Assembly: GCA_949361645.1 (NCBI GenBank)
Contig: OX442420.1
Coordinates: 4,509,882 to 4,573,881, forward strand
Length of the DNA stretch: 64,000 nucleotides
Direction: 5' to 3'
DNA from: Spongilla lacustris
Taxonomy: Eukaryota; Porifera; Demospongiae; Spongillida; Spongillidae
In this document: in pieces, positions 38,941-50,679 of the stretch
How positions within the stretch are numbered: position 1 is the stretch's first letter
Layout: each line of letters begins with the position of its first letter
Made by a program: the position numbers and the translations under genes
The notes under the pieces: generated by a model
The model's database searches: none
What the model was told of the DNA's origin: nothing
What the model saw: only the letters and a program-made list of their open reading frames with translations

Positions 38941-41900
38941 TCAGCTGTTTTTATCTTGAGCAATAAACCCTTCAGCCATCTTAAAATCTTCATCATTAAA
39001 TTCTTCTTTGATGGTCATTAACTGGCATTGTTTATTATCTTCACTCAGTTCACTTCTTTTATCTGCAGTAAAATGGATTGGAATCAGTATGAGTGCCATC
39101 AGAGATATACCTCTGCTTGATGAACCACCTTACTTGATAATACTACAGCTGTTGGTTGAGATGCCAAGTTAGCAATTGATGTTATTGATATTTGAGTTAC
39201 ATTTGATACTTGCGACAAAACTGATGATTGAGAGCTGCACAGTGACACAAAAATCAATAATCTTACATTGTATGTAATTTATACCTGACGGTGATGATTT
39301 GTTGAATTGCTGGTAGAAGTTGAGGTTGGTTTCTTAAATCTACTTTTTCGAGCAATGGTCTTGAATAAGCAGGTCTTCTTGAAGTATAAAAATTTCATTT
39401 CAAAATTACACGAAATATCATTTCAAATTTCCAATGTTACAGGACAATGCAGTATCTTTGCCTAATCATACAAAGGCTTCTGTATTTTAGGAAATTGTTA
39501 AATCCTGATCTTTAGAACTTATAAATACGCAGCTCATTGTGTACTTTTAAAAGGGGATGATTTAATGTAAACAAAGCAATGAATATGAAGGTTACCTTTT
39601 ATTCTTACCTACATTCTATATGGATTTTTAAAACATGAGCTGTTAGTAATGAAGAAAATTTATTCTTTGGAGGTAAACTTGATTTTGGAATCATTTTCAA
39701 GTAAAAATAATCATTGCCAATTATTGTTTACCAAAAGGCGACATACAATGTGAAATTTAAGATTCATGTAGTTTTGAAATGGGTGAACACTGGTTGCACC
39801 TTACACAGGCATACATGTGTTAGCAAGAACACCTACACAAATCACTATAATGAATGCATGAAAGTGAAAAATTTTACCTTGTCATTTCTTAGCACATGAA
39901 ATATCAGAATGAAAAGGCCCTATTTTGTTGAATAGTGTATAAGACAACTTAATGCTCTACTCCATCAAAGCTCACCTGAAGGCTATTGAATATAGTAAAC
40001 AGCCAAGCAAATACCGTTGTGTTCCGATTAACAGCCAAACGACCAAAACCCAAGCTAGACCCAGCAGGGGTAATAGTGAAACTGTAGCTGACATCAATGT
40101 CCTGCAATGAACATAGCAATTAAAATGAACTAATAGATAATGGGATGTATGCTGGGTGCACTGTGCATATGCAGGCACTGTATGGTTATGACATAATTGA
40201 TTAGAAACTTATTCTACCCACACTCTCATACCCACACTGCACACCCATCCATACAACCTATACCAACATCCACACTCATTACCTACATGCATGTACCTCA
40301 CCCACCTGCCCATCCACCACCCACCCACCCCACTCCACACCCACCCACCCACCCACACCCTCTCCCCACCCACCCACACCCACCCACCCTCCCTCACTCA
40401 CCAAAACAGCTTTGTTGAATGTTTCTTGTTACGTGACTTAGCTCTCGCAATAACAAATTAGTGCAGAGGTTATGAACACAATATTTGCCTACAGTGGCCC
40501 AAGGAGAATACAATCCCCTTTAGATCATGTTTGAAAGTAAGTACATACAAGACATTGGTGGAATGACATAAAGTGCAGAACACAATACACACATACTGCA
40601 ATGGCTAATAGCATTGGCCCCACAAATGCCCATATAATTCTTGATGTTGAAGGAAGCCAGCAGCTGCAGCAGAAAGGATTTGTTTAGTGTTTGATATACT
40701 ACATGAGTACCTACAATCAAATAGACGTATGCAATAAGATTTCCATTGCTATCTCTTATTCCATACTGGCTATGACGTACAGCTACTGACACAATCACCA
40801 CAGGCAGTGGCAACCCTAAGAGAGCGGTATATGGTGCATAGTGAAGTAAAGCAACATGCCACCTTGACAGCATACCCCATCCCATGATTAAGAAGCCCCA
40901 CCACTTTTTTGCCATTGTGCTGAACACCACCACGAGCAGCAAGAACAGCATTATGCCCTCACACAGCATCCAGCTGAAGGAGGCCAGCAGGAAGTAGTGG
41001 AGCAGTGTGGCCACAAAGATGCACCCACCCTGAAGGGCAGAGGTGTGGAATGGTTTGTAAAAAAGTCTTTTCCCTTATAGCCATTATAAACTTTCTTTTT
41101 AAAATATTATACTTATAAAGCATACAAAAGTACATTACATCGGAATTTAAACAGAAAAAAACATTGCCATCAAGATGGATGTTATGAATATGGGATTTTT
41201 AATACCATACACTTCAAAATGTACATAGATTTTGTTACTATAAAATGCATTCAGCATCTAAAAACCAATATAAAGTTACATAGCTCTTACAAAGTTGCTT
41301 GTTGCAGTCTGAACACCAACTGAGAACAAAAATAAGGCCACCAGCAGGGAGATGGACAAGTTGAGATGAATGAAATTGTTCACTGATGTAAGGAGTGTTT
41401 TCCTGTCTAGGCAGGTGGTAGTGTAGGTCTATGACTAATATATATCATCCAAACCACTTACCCTAATGACAGGAAAAAAACCACTGCAATTGCCAGGGAT
41501 ATAATGGAGATAGCACATCCGATATATGAAACTATACTCATTGCTTCTAGCTCATCTTGTGATATAAAAGTTGCATTCTGTGGAAAGACAATTGAGATTT
41601 ACTTATAGTGTACCAACAATGTTTTGGTAATATGTATGGGCACACATAGCAATACTTAAAAGAATGTTCTGAACAGCTAACTTTGCCATGAATGGAACAA
41701 TGATTTATATGTGCATCGTTCATAATCAGCTGTAATGATCATCTTAAAAACTCAACTAGTAGTCTAGTATGCATTCATTGTATAAACACTTTACAATTCA
41801 AATTTCACATATAGACTTCAAAACTAACAGTTGTACCTTACATGTCCATATTGTGAATTTAACAACCAACTGAGTATCTATTAGGGGTCTCCTCTGGGCT

Positions 41901-42175
41901 AAACAATATTCCAGAGACATCCACAACAACAGCAAAACATGTCAGGTGAGTGCTTTCACAGTCAATAACAGTACTAGTTGTGCCATCTTCAAGCATTGTA
42001 ATGTTTGTAGTCAGCAAACCTACAGGGGACCAAAATCCATTGGTGAAGCAAGGAAGAAATCATGAATAGGGATAATCTTCAGAAAAGCACTTTGTCTTAA
42101 ATGCATACTTCTCTGTGTCAGATTGCCAATATACACATTGGTATGTTGCAGTCTGTGCCAAAAATACTGGGAAGT
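38941..42175 (-). pseudogene. Adhesion GPCR gene copy 2, truncated and broken
   Basis: Homologous exons, by comparison with the intact gene at 50.7-57.7 kb: GPS exon relic about 41,884-42,170; TM1 41,462-41,577; TM2 41,291-41,402; TM3-ECL2 up to 41,029; 40,402-40,488; TM6-7 39,976-40,101; 39,878-39,919; tail exons to the stop at 38,941. Lesions are: everything upstream of the GPS exon is missing; a shift near GFW in the GPS region; about 190 bp removing the GPS exon's 3' end and donor; the donor after ECL2 changed from GT to AT (about 40,733); one inserted base in 40,402-40,488, creating a stop; one deleted base in TM6 (126 versus 127 bp); and a short deletion in the Ser-rich tail exon. It is not translatable as a receptor. 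Confidence 0.88.
40205..40401. repeat. CCCA/CCCACA-rich tract in GPCR pseudogene intron
   Basis: Interrupted C-rich repeats at the same place where the intact copy carries the long (CCCCA)n array, so the array existed in a short, irregular form before or soon after the duplication. Confidence 0.8.
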
Positions 42176-42960
42176 AAAACTTATATTTAGTTGGCTTCCT
42201 ATATTTTAATCTCTATGGAGATTGTTGTGTACGCATGAATAGAATGAGCAGTTTATTGGAGAAACTCTTCCGCTGCGCGTTCAGCGAAAAGGGCGCGATA
42301 CCAGAAGCGTAAGCGTGAGGAGGAGACAGCACGCTACAATGGAAAAACAACTACCGCCAAAAGGTGAGTTGTGCATGGAATATTATGGTTTGGCATGCTT
42401 CTTTTAGTCTAGAGCAGCTGGAAAGTGACATAGCTTTCAACATTGTGTTGCTAGGTGATGACAAGTATAGCTGGATTTTGTCATGTAGCATAACAGGTGT
42501 TACTACACACAATTCTTATTTACATATTATTGATATTAGATGCTTCTACATGTATTACCAGTGTCAAAGTAAGTAAATTTCAGTATTGACTGCATGCTTC
42601 CATCTCCTTAATCATTTTAGCTACTCCCTGTATGAACCCAATGATAGTGTTCTAATGGAGTATAAGGGTGCCTTGAAAAGGCTATTCTAGCAATAGGACA
42701 TTGCTAGATGAGTTAAATAGTGCCTTTTGCCAGACCCATATATACAGTGTGATCTACACATTTTGGCAGGTGCTCCACAGCCGATTTGAATAAGTGATCC
42801 TACTGGGGACCTCTTTGGATTCTATACCTACAAATGTGATAGGACAATTTTTGCATGGAAACGCACTATTTAAATTGAAGGATTTTAGTGCCATCTTTGC
42901 CAAAAACTAAACAAGTAAACGTGAGCTACATTAGCATGTACGTTCGCTTATGTTTCCATT
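42176..42960. other. Junction and spacer upstream of GPCR pseudogene
   Basis: Positions 42,185-42,245 match 58,345-58,425, which lies upstream of the intact GPCR gene. In the pseudogene this flank is therefore fused to the GPS exon. From 42,260 to 42,960 no gene or known repeat was seen. Confidence 0.6.
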
Positions 42961-43689
42961 TCTAGATGGCTAAACAGCAAGATTCAACTATATGTGACAA
43001 GGAATATGCTGATGCATCGATCCATCTCATAAGCATGGTTTTTGTAGCACGTAACGTTCTGCAAGTAATATACATGTACATGTAAAGTGTGTATATACAT
43101 GTACATGTATATATAATATATACAAACCTTGCTTTCAAAAACCTGTACAAGTAAATAGCCAGCTGGCATTAATGTAATGCATGTACAGAATTTATAGGTA
43201 CATGTACACCTGTTACATGTACAGGTGTACATGTACATGTACACATACATGTATGTAGCAATAAATAGTGCTGCCACTTATACTGGTTTCATTGCTATGT
43301 CAAGAGATCCATAATGAAAATCATGTTGCAAAGAAAATTAAAAAGGATCTTGGGGACAACACTTATTCATCACCTTGACATCGAACTTTCATACATGTAA
43401 CACTTTTAACCTCCAAAATGTAAATATATCTACCAATACAGATTTATTGAAGATGCACATGATGCATACATACGTGTATACACATGTACATGTAGAGAAT
43501 AATGTTCAAGCTTTTAAATAGTGCACACAGCCACAAGGTACATGTGTATGATATGCACATCCCTACAAATTAATGATGTTCACTTTCATACATTATTGTG
43601 GTACGTGTCACACAGATGTGTGAAAAGGTCCATATCAACAAGCACATACATGTAGATGCAGTACACAGACAAGCACATGTACGTATGCT

Positions 43690-44179
43690 GTCTTGCTGAT
43701 GTATTCTGATCTCAGCTGATTCCACTAGCAGCTTTAGCACTTTTGAGGATCCATTAGCAGCAGCATGGTGAAGCAGAGTACCTTCTTCCTACAACCACCG
43801 AGTGGATATATGTGTACACATAGGTGAGGTGAGGTTGAGGAAATAACTTAATGCCAGCAGCACATATAATACATGTATGTTCATGTACAAGGGATTGTTA
43901 ATAATTCTGAAGAACTCATACTGCATCTACATGTATCATACATGTACATGTACATGCACTTGCAATGTACAACCAAAAGTCATGCAAAATTGCATCATGC
44001 CTCGAATAAAGTATCTGTACATGGACATGCATATGCATGCATTCAGCACACATGTACTGATTAATTGAAACAACCTTATCAATAGCATTGAGATTTTCAA
44101 TTGGAGCTCCCCTCAGGAGCTTTCTGACAGCGGACACATCATCGTTTCGTATGGCTTGCAGCAGTTCCTTTGAAGTGTC
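43690..44179 (-). pseudogene. Second copy of ankyrin-gene exons (two exons)
   Basis: Exon 44,075-44,179 (DTSKELLQAIRNDDVSAVRK...) and exon 43,690-43,788 (EEGTLLHHAAANG...) match the ankyrin exons 6801-6905 and 6313-6411 closely, including flanking introns (43,430-44,400 overall). Both exons are open and keep their acceptors. No further ankyrin exons follow downstream; instead the GPCR pseudogene block begins. It is an orphan fragment of the ankyrin gene, not an independent gene, unless spliced to something unrecognised. Confidence 0.72.
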
Positions 44180-44397
44180 CTGCATGTACATGTGTGTGAG
44201 ACAGAGGATGCAAAGTGTGAATCTGACACTTGTTGACATGTACACATGTATATGTATGGTTAGAGTTTACCACAGATCACAACATGTTCACAAATTTCAA
44301 AGCACTTTAGTTTTTTAGCTACATTGCAATATCACTGTTTTGCGTGCATACCAGCAGTAACAAAAATAATCTATTTGTGTGTACACACTACACACAT

Positions 44398-44880
44398 ACA
44401 GGGTCTTCACGAAAGAATGCAACACTTTTACATCACTTGAATGTCATGCATGCGTACAATATACTATACTTTGCACATGGCTAAATGTATGCATGGACAT
44501 GAGGGTTAGTTGATGTACAAGTGTGTATGGTTCCTAACATACAAAGAAGCAGCATTGCATGTAGCTTAATCCCCGTGGCAGCCAGCCTGACCTGATCATA
44601 CTCCACAGACATTTATCCGCAATGTCCATCTGCCTCAATGAGCCTCAGACCTGAACGCAATTTATCTGTGTTCTCTGTACGAATGGTTGGCAAAGCTGTC
44701 CTAAATAAAAAGCATTTTCAAGTGTCCCAATGTAATGCTGCAGCTACAATTTGTATGGTACCATACACATTTGTCATGTACCAAATCACCATATCCATTG
44801 ACATGTTACAAATGCATGAGCATCCACACACTGTGGTGAATGTATGTGTACACATGTTGGTTGGCAAAGCCAAAGTTTAA
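44398..44880. mobile_element. Possible mariner-like element remnant
   Basis: It starts TACAGGGTCTTCACGAAAGA...AACACTTTTA, related to the block at 5,661. A plus-strand stretch near 44,570-44,620 (SPWQPA, stop, PDHTPQTF) faintly resembles the 'W.P.SPDLTP.DF' region of mariner transposases. The right end was not found. Confidence 0.3.
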
Positions 44881-45167
44881 ACAACTTACCGCTAAGTACA
44901 CGGATAGTTTTCCTAACACCCAATGAATGTGCCTTATTTTCCGTATAATTGAGGTGATACTTTTCCGTATAATCGAGGTGGCACTGTAGAAACCGCTTGA
45001 GGCATAGCGTAATTGCTTAAAATAGTTTACGCGTTCTTAAAATTGTTTTGCGGAGCGACAGGATTATGTAATAGTTAATCCGCGTTAGCTCTATCAATCC
45101 GCCCGAAATATGCAATGAATCGCTGTAATTCTCCACAGTTGCGAGGTGTTACTTTCCACAGTTCCGA

Positions 45168-45168
<1 letters not shown>

Positions 45169-45195
<27 letters not shown>
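45169..45195. repeat. Poly-C run
   Basis: An uninterrupted C run of 27 bases. The surrounding 44,900-46,000 holds no gene I can support. The motif TTTTCCGTATAAT(T/C)GAGGTG is doubled at 44,937-44,983. Confidence 0.9.
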
Positions 45196-45198
<3 letters not shown>

Positions 45199-46161
45199 AA
45201 GTAATGAAACTTTGATTCAAATCACAACTTTCAATTGTAGTTTCCGTAAGGAACATAGCTAAGGGATCAAATATATGTTGTAGCTATGATATACCTAAGT
45301 GAATACAAGGTTTGACCTCTTAACTCCAAGTGGGTGACAATATCGGTCCCGATTTACGTTTTTCATGTGCCGTACAGTTCGCATGAATCGCGATAAATTA
45401 GTTTGACTTAAGTAGGTACTTTAATAAATTTTTGAAAATGAATAAAACTAGAACTTTTATGAATAGCCTAAATAGGCAAATTGAATGCATCAAAAATATA
45501 TGCTTTTGCCACGGAAAACAGATTACTATTTCAAAAGTTATAACGTTTCAAACATTGCGTCGCGGGTGACTACATGTAACAATATACGCAATGTGAATGG
45601 ACCGCGATATAAAAAAACTGTGACCGCTTGACTTCTCCATGCAGCTACTGTAAAAGTATTCAAGGTAATGATGCCATAATTGCATAAAATACAACATAGG
45701 TACTCTTTATAAGGTTCACAGGGTCAAATACACATTACAGCTAAATTTAGATATCTCATTATATAATCTAGCTGCCAATACGGCAATAGCCTGTATAGCA
45801 ATATCATAATGTTCTCACCTATTTATTCACATTCATCATTCTTCCAATGTGTAATAATTACTTTAGGAACTTGAGACTTCTTTGATTGATTTACACATAT
45901 ATGTCCATTGTATAGCACATTTTGATGATCCACATACCATAGGTGTTCAATATACAGACCATTAATAACTGATCACGCCCATAGCCATTGAGACATCAGG
46001 AGAGAGCTTGGCCATCACCTTAGGCAGGCATCTGGAGAGTGCAAACTTGCTACAAAGGCTATCAGTTGCAGTACAATGTGGAAATGCTGCTACTGTTATG
46101 GATTCTGTGGGCCAGCATGCAGTGGTAGACCCTTTTTACTAGTACAGTAACTTATTGTGCA

Positions 46162-46618
46162 TTGTTTATGCTTACCTTTATGAGTGTGAAGGTGGAGATG
46201 GGTAGCAACCTTACTTCAGACCATGACCACTCACGCCCCGCAGACATTTTGCTACCCAATTGGGCCCTTGGTAAACCAGCTGCCTTTGATATCTCAGTGA
46301 CATCACCGCTAAATCCTAACGTTTTATCAGTAGCGGGATTGTCAGCTGGGGCAGCTGCGTTGTCCACTGAAGAGCGCAAACACATGGAAAATGACCCCAA
46401 ATGCAATGCCTTGGGGTGGTATTGTATACCTCTGGTTGCAGAGTCATATGGTGCTTGGGGAAAAGAAGCCATAGATCATTTAAAATGCTTGCCTCCCGTC
46501 TTGCCATAACATCGGGCAAAACAAAATCAGCTGTGCTGTCTGAGCTGTACAGTAGGCTCAACCTGCATTTGGTGAGAGCGAATGCAACAGCGATCCTCTC
46601 CAGGTGGCTCCCATCTTA
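46162..46618 (+). pseudogene. Retroelement ORF C-terminus (PAD...FDISVTSPL family), fragment A
   Basis: The frame reads RPADILLPNWALGKPAAFDI, then SVTSPLN...AGAAALSTEERKH..., then LGWYCIPLVAESYGAWGKEA. After a one-base shift near 46,480 it continues as SELYSRLNLHLVRANATAIL. This protein end recurs at 49.9-50.4 kb and is common in transposon-derived reading frames of sponges and cnidarians. The spaced acidic residues (PAD...FDIS) would suit a PD-(D/E)XK-like nuclease fold, but that is inference. The shift and isolation mark it as a relic. Confidence 0.6.
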
Positions 46619-46859
46619 AAGTTTAATTAACTGTAGTGTGATTTAAGTGTTGTGTTTATTACATATTCTGTCACATAAACATTTATTACTTATAATAATA
46701 TTATTATTAATAATGATTATTATTATTATACATTTTTCATATAATATGCTACTACCTTTATTATTTTATTATTTCAAATAACTGACACATTGGATAAAAC
46801 GCTTTAAAAATATTACATTAATTTTTTTAATGAGATATTAGGAAACTCATTTGATAATT

Positions 46860-47175
46860 CCACTTCCTTTTCTACCACACATTTCTATCTTCCTCCTTGA
46901 ACTATTCTCCTTCTTTTGAATCTTATATTTAAGTTGCTGATCTTGCAATATAGAAATGTTGTGTTCATGTTGTTTACTAACTAACTGTACTCTCTGAGCT
47001 TGTCTGATGCAAAATTTAACCGGGCTATATTTTCTTGCTTGTTCTGAGAATGTGCACACAACCACTGCATTGTTCCATTAATTTTACATCTTACGTTTCC
47101 ATCATTTAACATTAGATGCTTTTCTATAAAGGTAATCAGCCAGGCCAAGGGTGCATTGTGTTCAGCAAACAAACT
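46860..47175 (-). pseudogene. Unidentified ORF fragment, frame-shifted
   Basis: A first frame (AEHNAPLAWLITFIEKHLML...WLCAHSQNKQENIARLNF) passes by one shift near 47,000 into a second (KYSPVKFCIRQAQRVQLVSKQ...SSRRKIEMCGRK). The composition is protein-like (aromatic and Cys in spaced positions, basic C-terminus). It may come from the same transposon community as its neighbours, but I cannot name the family. Confidence 0.3.
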
Positions 47176-47230
47176 TGGTGAACAATGGATGGTGATAGAT
47201 GAGCTAAAGTACCTTCAAAGTAGTCATGCA

Positions 47231-48095
47231 ACTGTGTCTACTATATTACACATACTTCAAGTAGCTAGTGTACTACAATATCTATTATCTTATCTTATCT
47301 TGTTCTGTTGTAGCATGCAGATATTTGTACTTCAAGGTTCAGGAAGAGCAGTAATTTTCAATCCTGCTATTTGATCCAAAGCTACTTCAATAACTGGGCA
47401 TATGCTGGTTATGGGTAGAAGTATTTCTCAATGTTACTGCATAGCTAGGATACACTAACATGAAAATATTGTCTTGAAAAATACGCTGTGTGGGCACCAT
47501 GATTGAGCTGTTTTTAATGATATGGTGGTCCATGCTGTACAATACTTTCCATAACTAACGCGTGCCTTGATGAATTCGGTGCGTATTAAATAGAACTATC
47601 ACACAACTCTTTGACACATAAACAAAATAGATTGTCAATGCGTTGAAAATACTGTGTCTACTATATTACACATACTTCAAGTAGCTAGTGTACTACAATA
47701 TCTATTATCTAGTGTAATACAATATCTATTATCTTATCTTATCTTGTTCTGTTGTAGCATGCAGATATTTGTACTTCAAGGTTCAGGAAGAGCAGTAATT
47801 TTCAATCCTGCTATTTGATCCAAAGCTACTTCAATAACTGGGCATATGCTGGTTATGGGTAGAAGTATTTCTCAATGTTACTGCATAGCTAGGATACACT
47901 AACATGAAAATATTGTCTTGAAAAATACGCTGTGTGGGCACCATGATTGAGCTGTTTTTAATGATATGGTGGTCCATGCTGTACAATACTTTCCATAACT
48001 AACGCGTGCCTTGATGAATTCGGTGCGTATTAAATAGAACTATCACACAACTCTTTGACACATAAACAAAATAGATTGTCAATGCGTTGAAAATA
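47231..48095. repeat. Recent tandem duplication, 420-bp unit
   Basis: Positions 47,231-47,650 are repeated directly at 47,651-48,095 with virtually no differences, except about 25 extra bases in the second copy (a local repeat of ATATCTATTATCT). The unit has no coding frame. It is either a young duplication or an assembly artefact from two haplotypes. Confidence 0.9.
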
Positions 48096-49033
48096 CAAAA
48101 AATAAGTTTAATTCCCAGGGCTCTAACACAGAAATACCAGGTTAAGCATTATTATGTCAAGCTCTAAGCAATCCAACAGTAAACACCTGTGCCGATAAAT
48201 GGACCCTTGGGCACCATCCAAAGTTCATGAAATTTTATCCTGATATAGGCTAGGACCTAATAAACATGGGAAACGCTTCCTCAAGTTAGTGCCTTAAGAA
48301 TCTAGGGAATGGCTAATCGCGACCGATTACTATGGAAATCAACGAGGCACACAAAATAACGCCGTATGCTGGCTTTCATTTAGATACCAACAGTATATCG
48401 GGCAACCCCTTTTGTTCTGTATTATAGCAATAAAGTCCTAAATACCTTGCAAACAACTTTACAAAGCGCGCGTCTTCTTAAGCACTCGTAGAGAAATCCT
48501 AAACACGGTCACAATTTTCGACGAAATTTAGATCACCAGTTACCGCCTACCCAACGCAATTTATTAAAGTACCTAACTAGCACGGCTGTTTCAAGCTGGA
48601 CATTAGTTTGTTAATTAGAACACATTCGAACATTACGGTATTTTGGTGTTTGGGATCCTGAAGGAGCTAATTATTTTGTGGTTTACGTTACAAGGCTCTT
48701 TTTGCCACTACAAATTCAATACACACAACCATTATAATTTTCAGCTGTTCCACAACCAATTTCGTACTTAAAAAGAATAGTACGCACAGTCAAAGTAAGT
48801 TCTCTTTTGCCCTATAATTGCCGCGCATGTGGCTACTGAAGGGACACCTCTTATTGTTTTTATTAAGTGCTCAAGCGGCAACCGATTTTTCTCGAAACGC
48901 CCCAAGCAGATGGTTTTAAAACCTACTCCTACTCAAAGAGCAATTATTGTACATCACCTTTGCGTTTAGTGCATGCTGGGGCTTATTTTTTGGTGAAAGA
49001 ACAACACGGTTAGACGGGACCATGTAACTACAC
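48096..49033. other. Non-genic stretch
   Basis: No open frame, repeat end or splice pattern that I recognise. Confidence 0.5.
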
Positions 49034-49480
49034 GTGCGCCACACCCATATGTATAAATTTCATACACGACGACAATGGGAAACGCGTAATTTCATGTATT
49101 GCATTGGTTTGGGTTTGAGAAAGGTCAGTGAGCATACAAATGCTGCTTACATTGCATCAGTGATCGCCAACTCTTCCACAATCAAGGATCATATTTGCAG
49201 AAATGCGCCTTCAGGTGAATGTGCTCACCTAAGGAAAGCTGTTGAAGATTACAACCTCACTGTTGGTCTGTCAGATTGTTTGTGCACTCCTTTTCCAGTT
49301 GTGGTAACGCAAAAGAAACTGTCATCCACCATTGATGATATGAACTATAAAACTCTTTTCCACTTCCAGTTGACAGAGCCAGACTAACAGCAGTCTCTGC
49401 TCCACAGGCTTCAGTGATTCCAAATGAACAACTTGGTCTATCAATATCACCACATGAATGGAGAGCTGTAGCTAGATGGT
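49034..49480 (+). pseudogene. Reverse-transcriptase ORF C-terminal fragment
   Basis: GLGLRKVSEHTNAAYIASVI...CAHLRKAVEDYN, followed after a stop and shift by LGLSISPHEWRAVARWW, resembles the region just downstream of the RT domain in non-LTR-type proteins (GG.GLR....H..AAF.AS). The matching C-terminal domain sits about 0.5 kb further on in the palindrome. It is probably one element broken by the palindrome's left arm. Confidence 0.5.
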
Positions 49481-49723
49481 GGTTGGGGCCAGAATGGTAG
49501 CCAACAGATCAGATCAGCCAGTTTCATCAGTATCTTGCTGGCTATATCAAAGGCTTGCCATTGCTTTGCAGCAGAACAATATAATGCTTGTGCAACGATT
49601 GCTAGGCAGTCTCTTGTTTAGTAGTGTAGTTTATTGTGTCAGTTGCTGTATCTCAAGTTTTGTGCATGTGCATGTATACATATTCATTTGTACTTTGCTT
49701 GTAACCGTTGTATTGTATTCATA

Positions 49724-49725
<2 letters not shown>

Positions 49726-49756
<31 letters not shown>

Positions 49757-49772
49757 CATCATCATCATCATC
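49726..49772. repeat. (AAT)n/(CAT)n microsatellite
   Basis: AATAATAAT... followed by CATCATCAT.... On the complementary strand this is the 3' tail of the left arm of the palindrome; the right arm ends in ATTATTATT at 50,452-50,464. Confidence 0.85.
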
Positions 49773-49775
49773 ATT

Positions 49776-50460
49776 TTTTGGACATGCACAAATACACTGA
49801 TATATAAACATATGCAACTAGACTACACACAATGAACCCAAAATGCTAACTATATATCTACCCTACATCACTTTGACCGATGCTACGGGAAAGGATGGCA
49901 ATGGCATTAGCTCGTACCAGGTGAAGGTTCAGCCGCCCGTAGAGTTCGGTGAGAACCACTGACTTTGCCTTGGACGAGCAAGTGGCTAGTCGAGAGGCTA
50001 ACTCCAAAGCCTCTTTTCCCCAGGTTCCATACGACTCCACCATGCACCAATGGTACACAGACCCAATCAAGTTCTTTACATTTGGTGTCATTGGAGGAGT
50101 GCTTTCTCATAGAAAGCACACCTCCAATGACACCAAATGTAAGGAACTTGATTGGGTCTGTGTACCATTGGTGATGGAGACATATGGAGGAGCCTGGGGA
50201 AAGGAGGCATTGGATTCTCTCTCCCAGCTAGCTTCTCGACTAGCCACTTGCTCGTCCAAGGCAAAGTCAGTGGTTCTCACCGAACTCTACGGGCGGCTGA
50301 ACCTTCACCTGGTACGAGCTAATGTCATTGCCATCCTTTCTCGTAGCATCGGTCAAAGTGATGTAGGGTAGGTATAGTTAGCATTTTGTGTACATTGTGT
50401 GTAGTCTAGTTGTATAAGTTTATATATCAGTGTATTTGTGTATGTCCTTTCCATTATTAT
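49776..50460. repeat. 680-bp palindrome of two head-to-head retroelement 3' ends
   Basis: The left arm (49,776-50,100, minus) and right arm (50,106-50,460, plus) both encode the same protein end (SKAKSVVLTELYGRLNLHLV, then RAN.IAILSRSIGQSDVG, up to the stop). Beyond the stops the arms remain complementary down to the microsatellite tails. The arms meet around 50,095-50,125, where TTGGAGGAGTGCTTTCTCAT faces its complement. Identity between arms is very high. Confidence 0.85.
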
Positions 50461-50679
50461 TATTGGTAAGAAAAATAAATATATATATATAATAACTATA
50501 ATATATGATTCGAACTCCAGGCCACTTTTCTGATCTCATAAGCACATTGCCAAATAATGTATATGTGCATATAAAATACACTTTAACCATACACATTGCA
50601 ATTTTTTGTATGCACTGTAATGTTTACTAGCGAACAACTACAAATTTATTTTTGGTCACATTGAAACTGATCCGCATAT

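Noticed and set aside
47231..48095. CRISPR-like direct repeats
   Set aside because: Two 420-bp copies directly abutting, with no spacers, in an animal genome.
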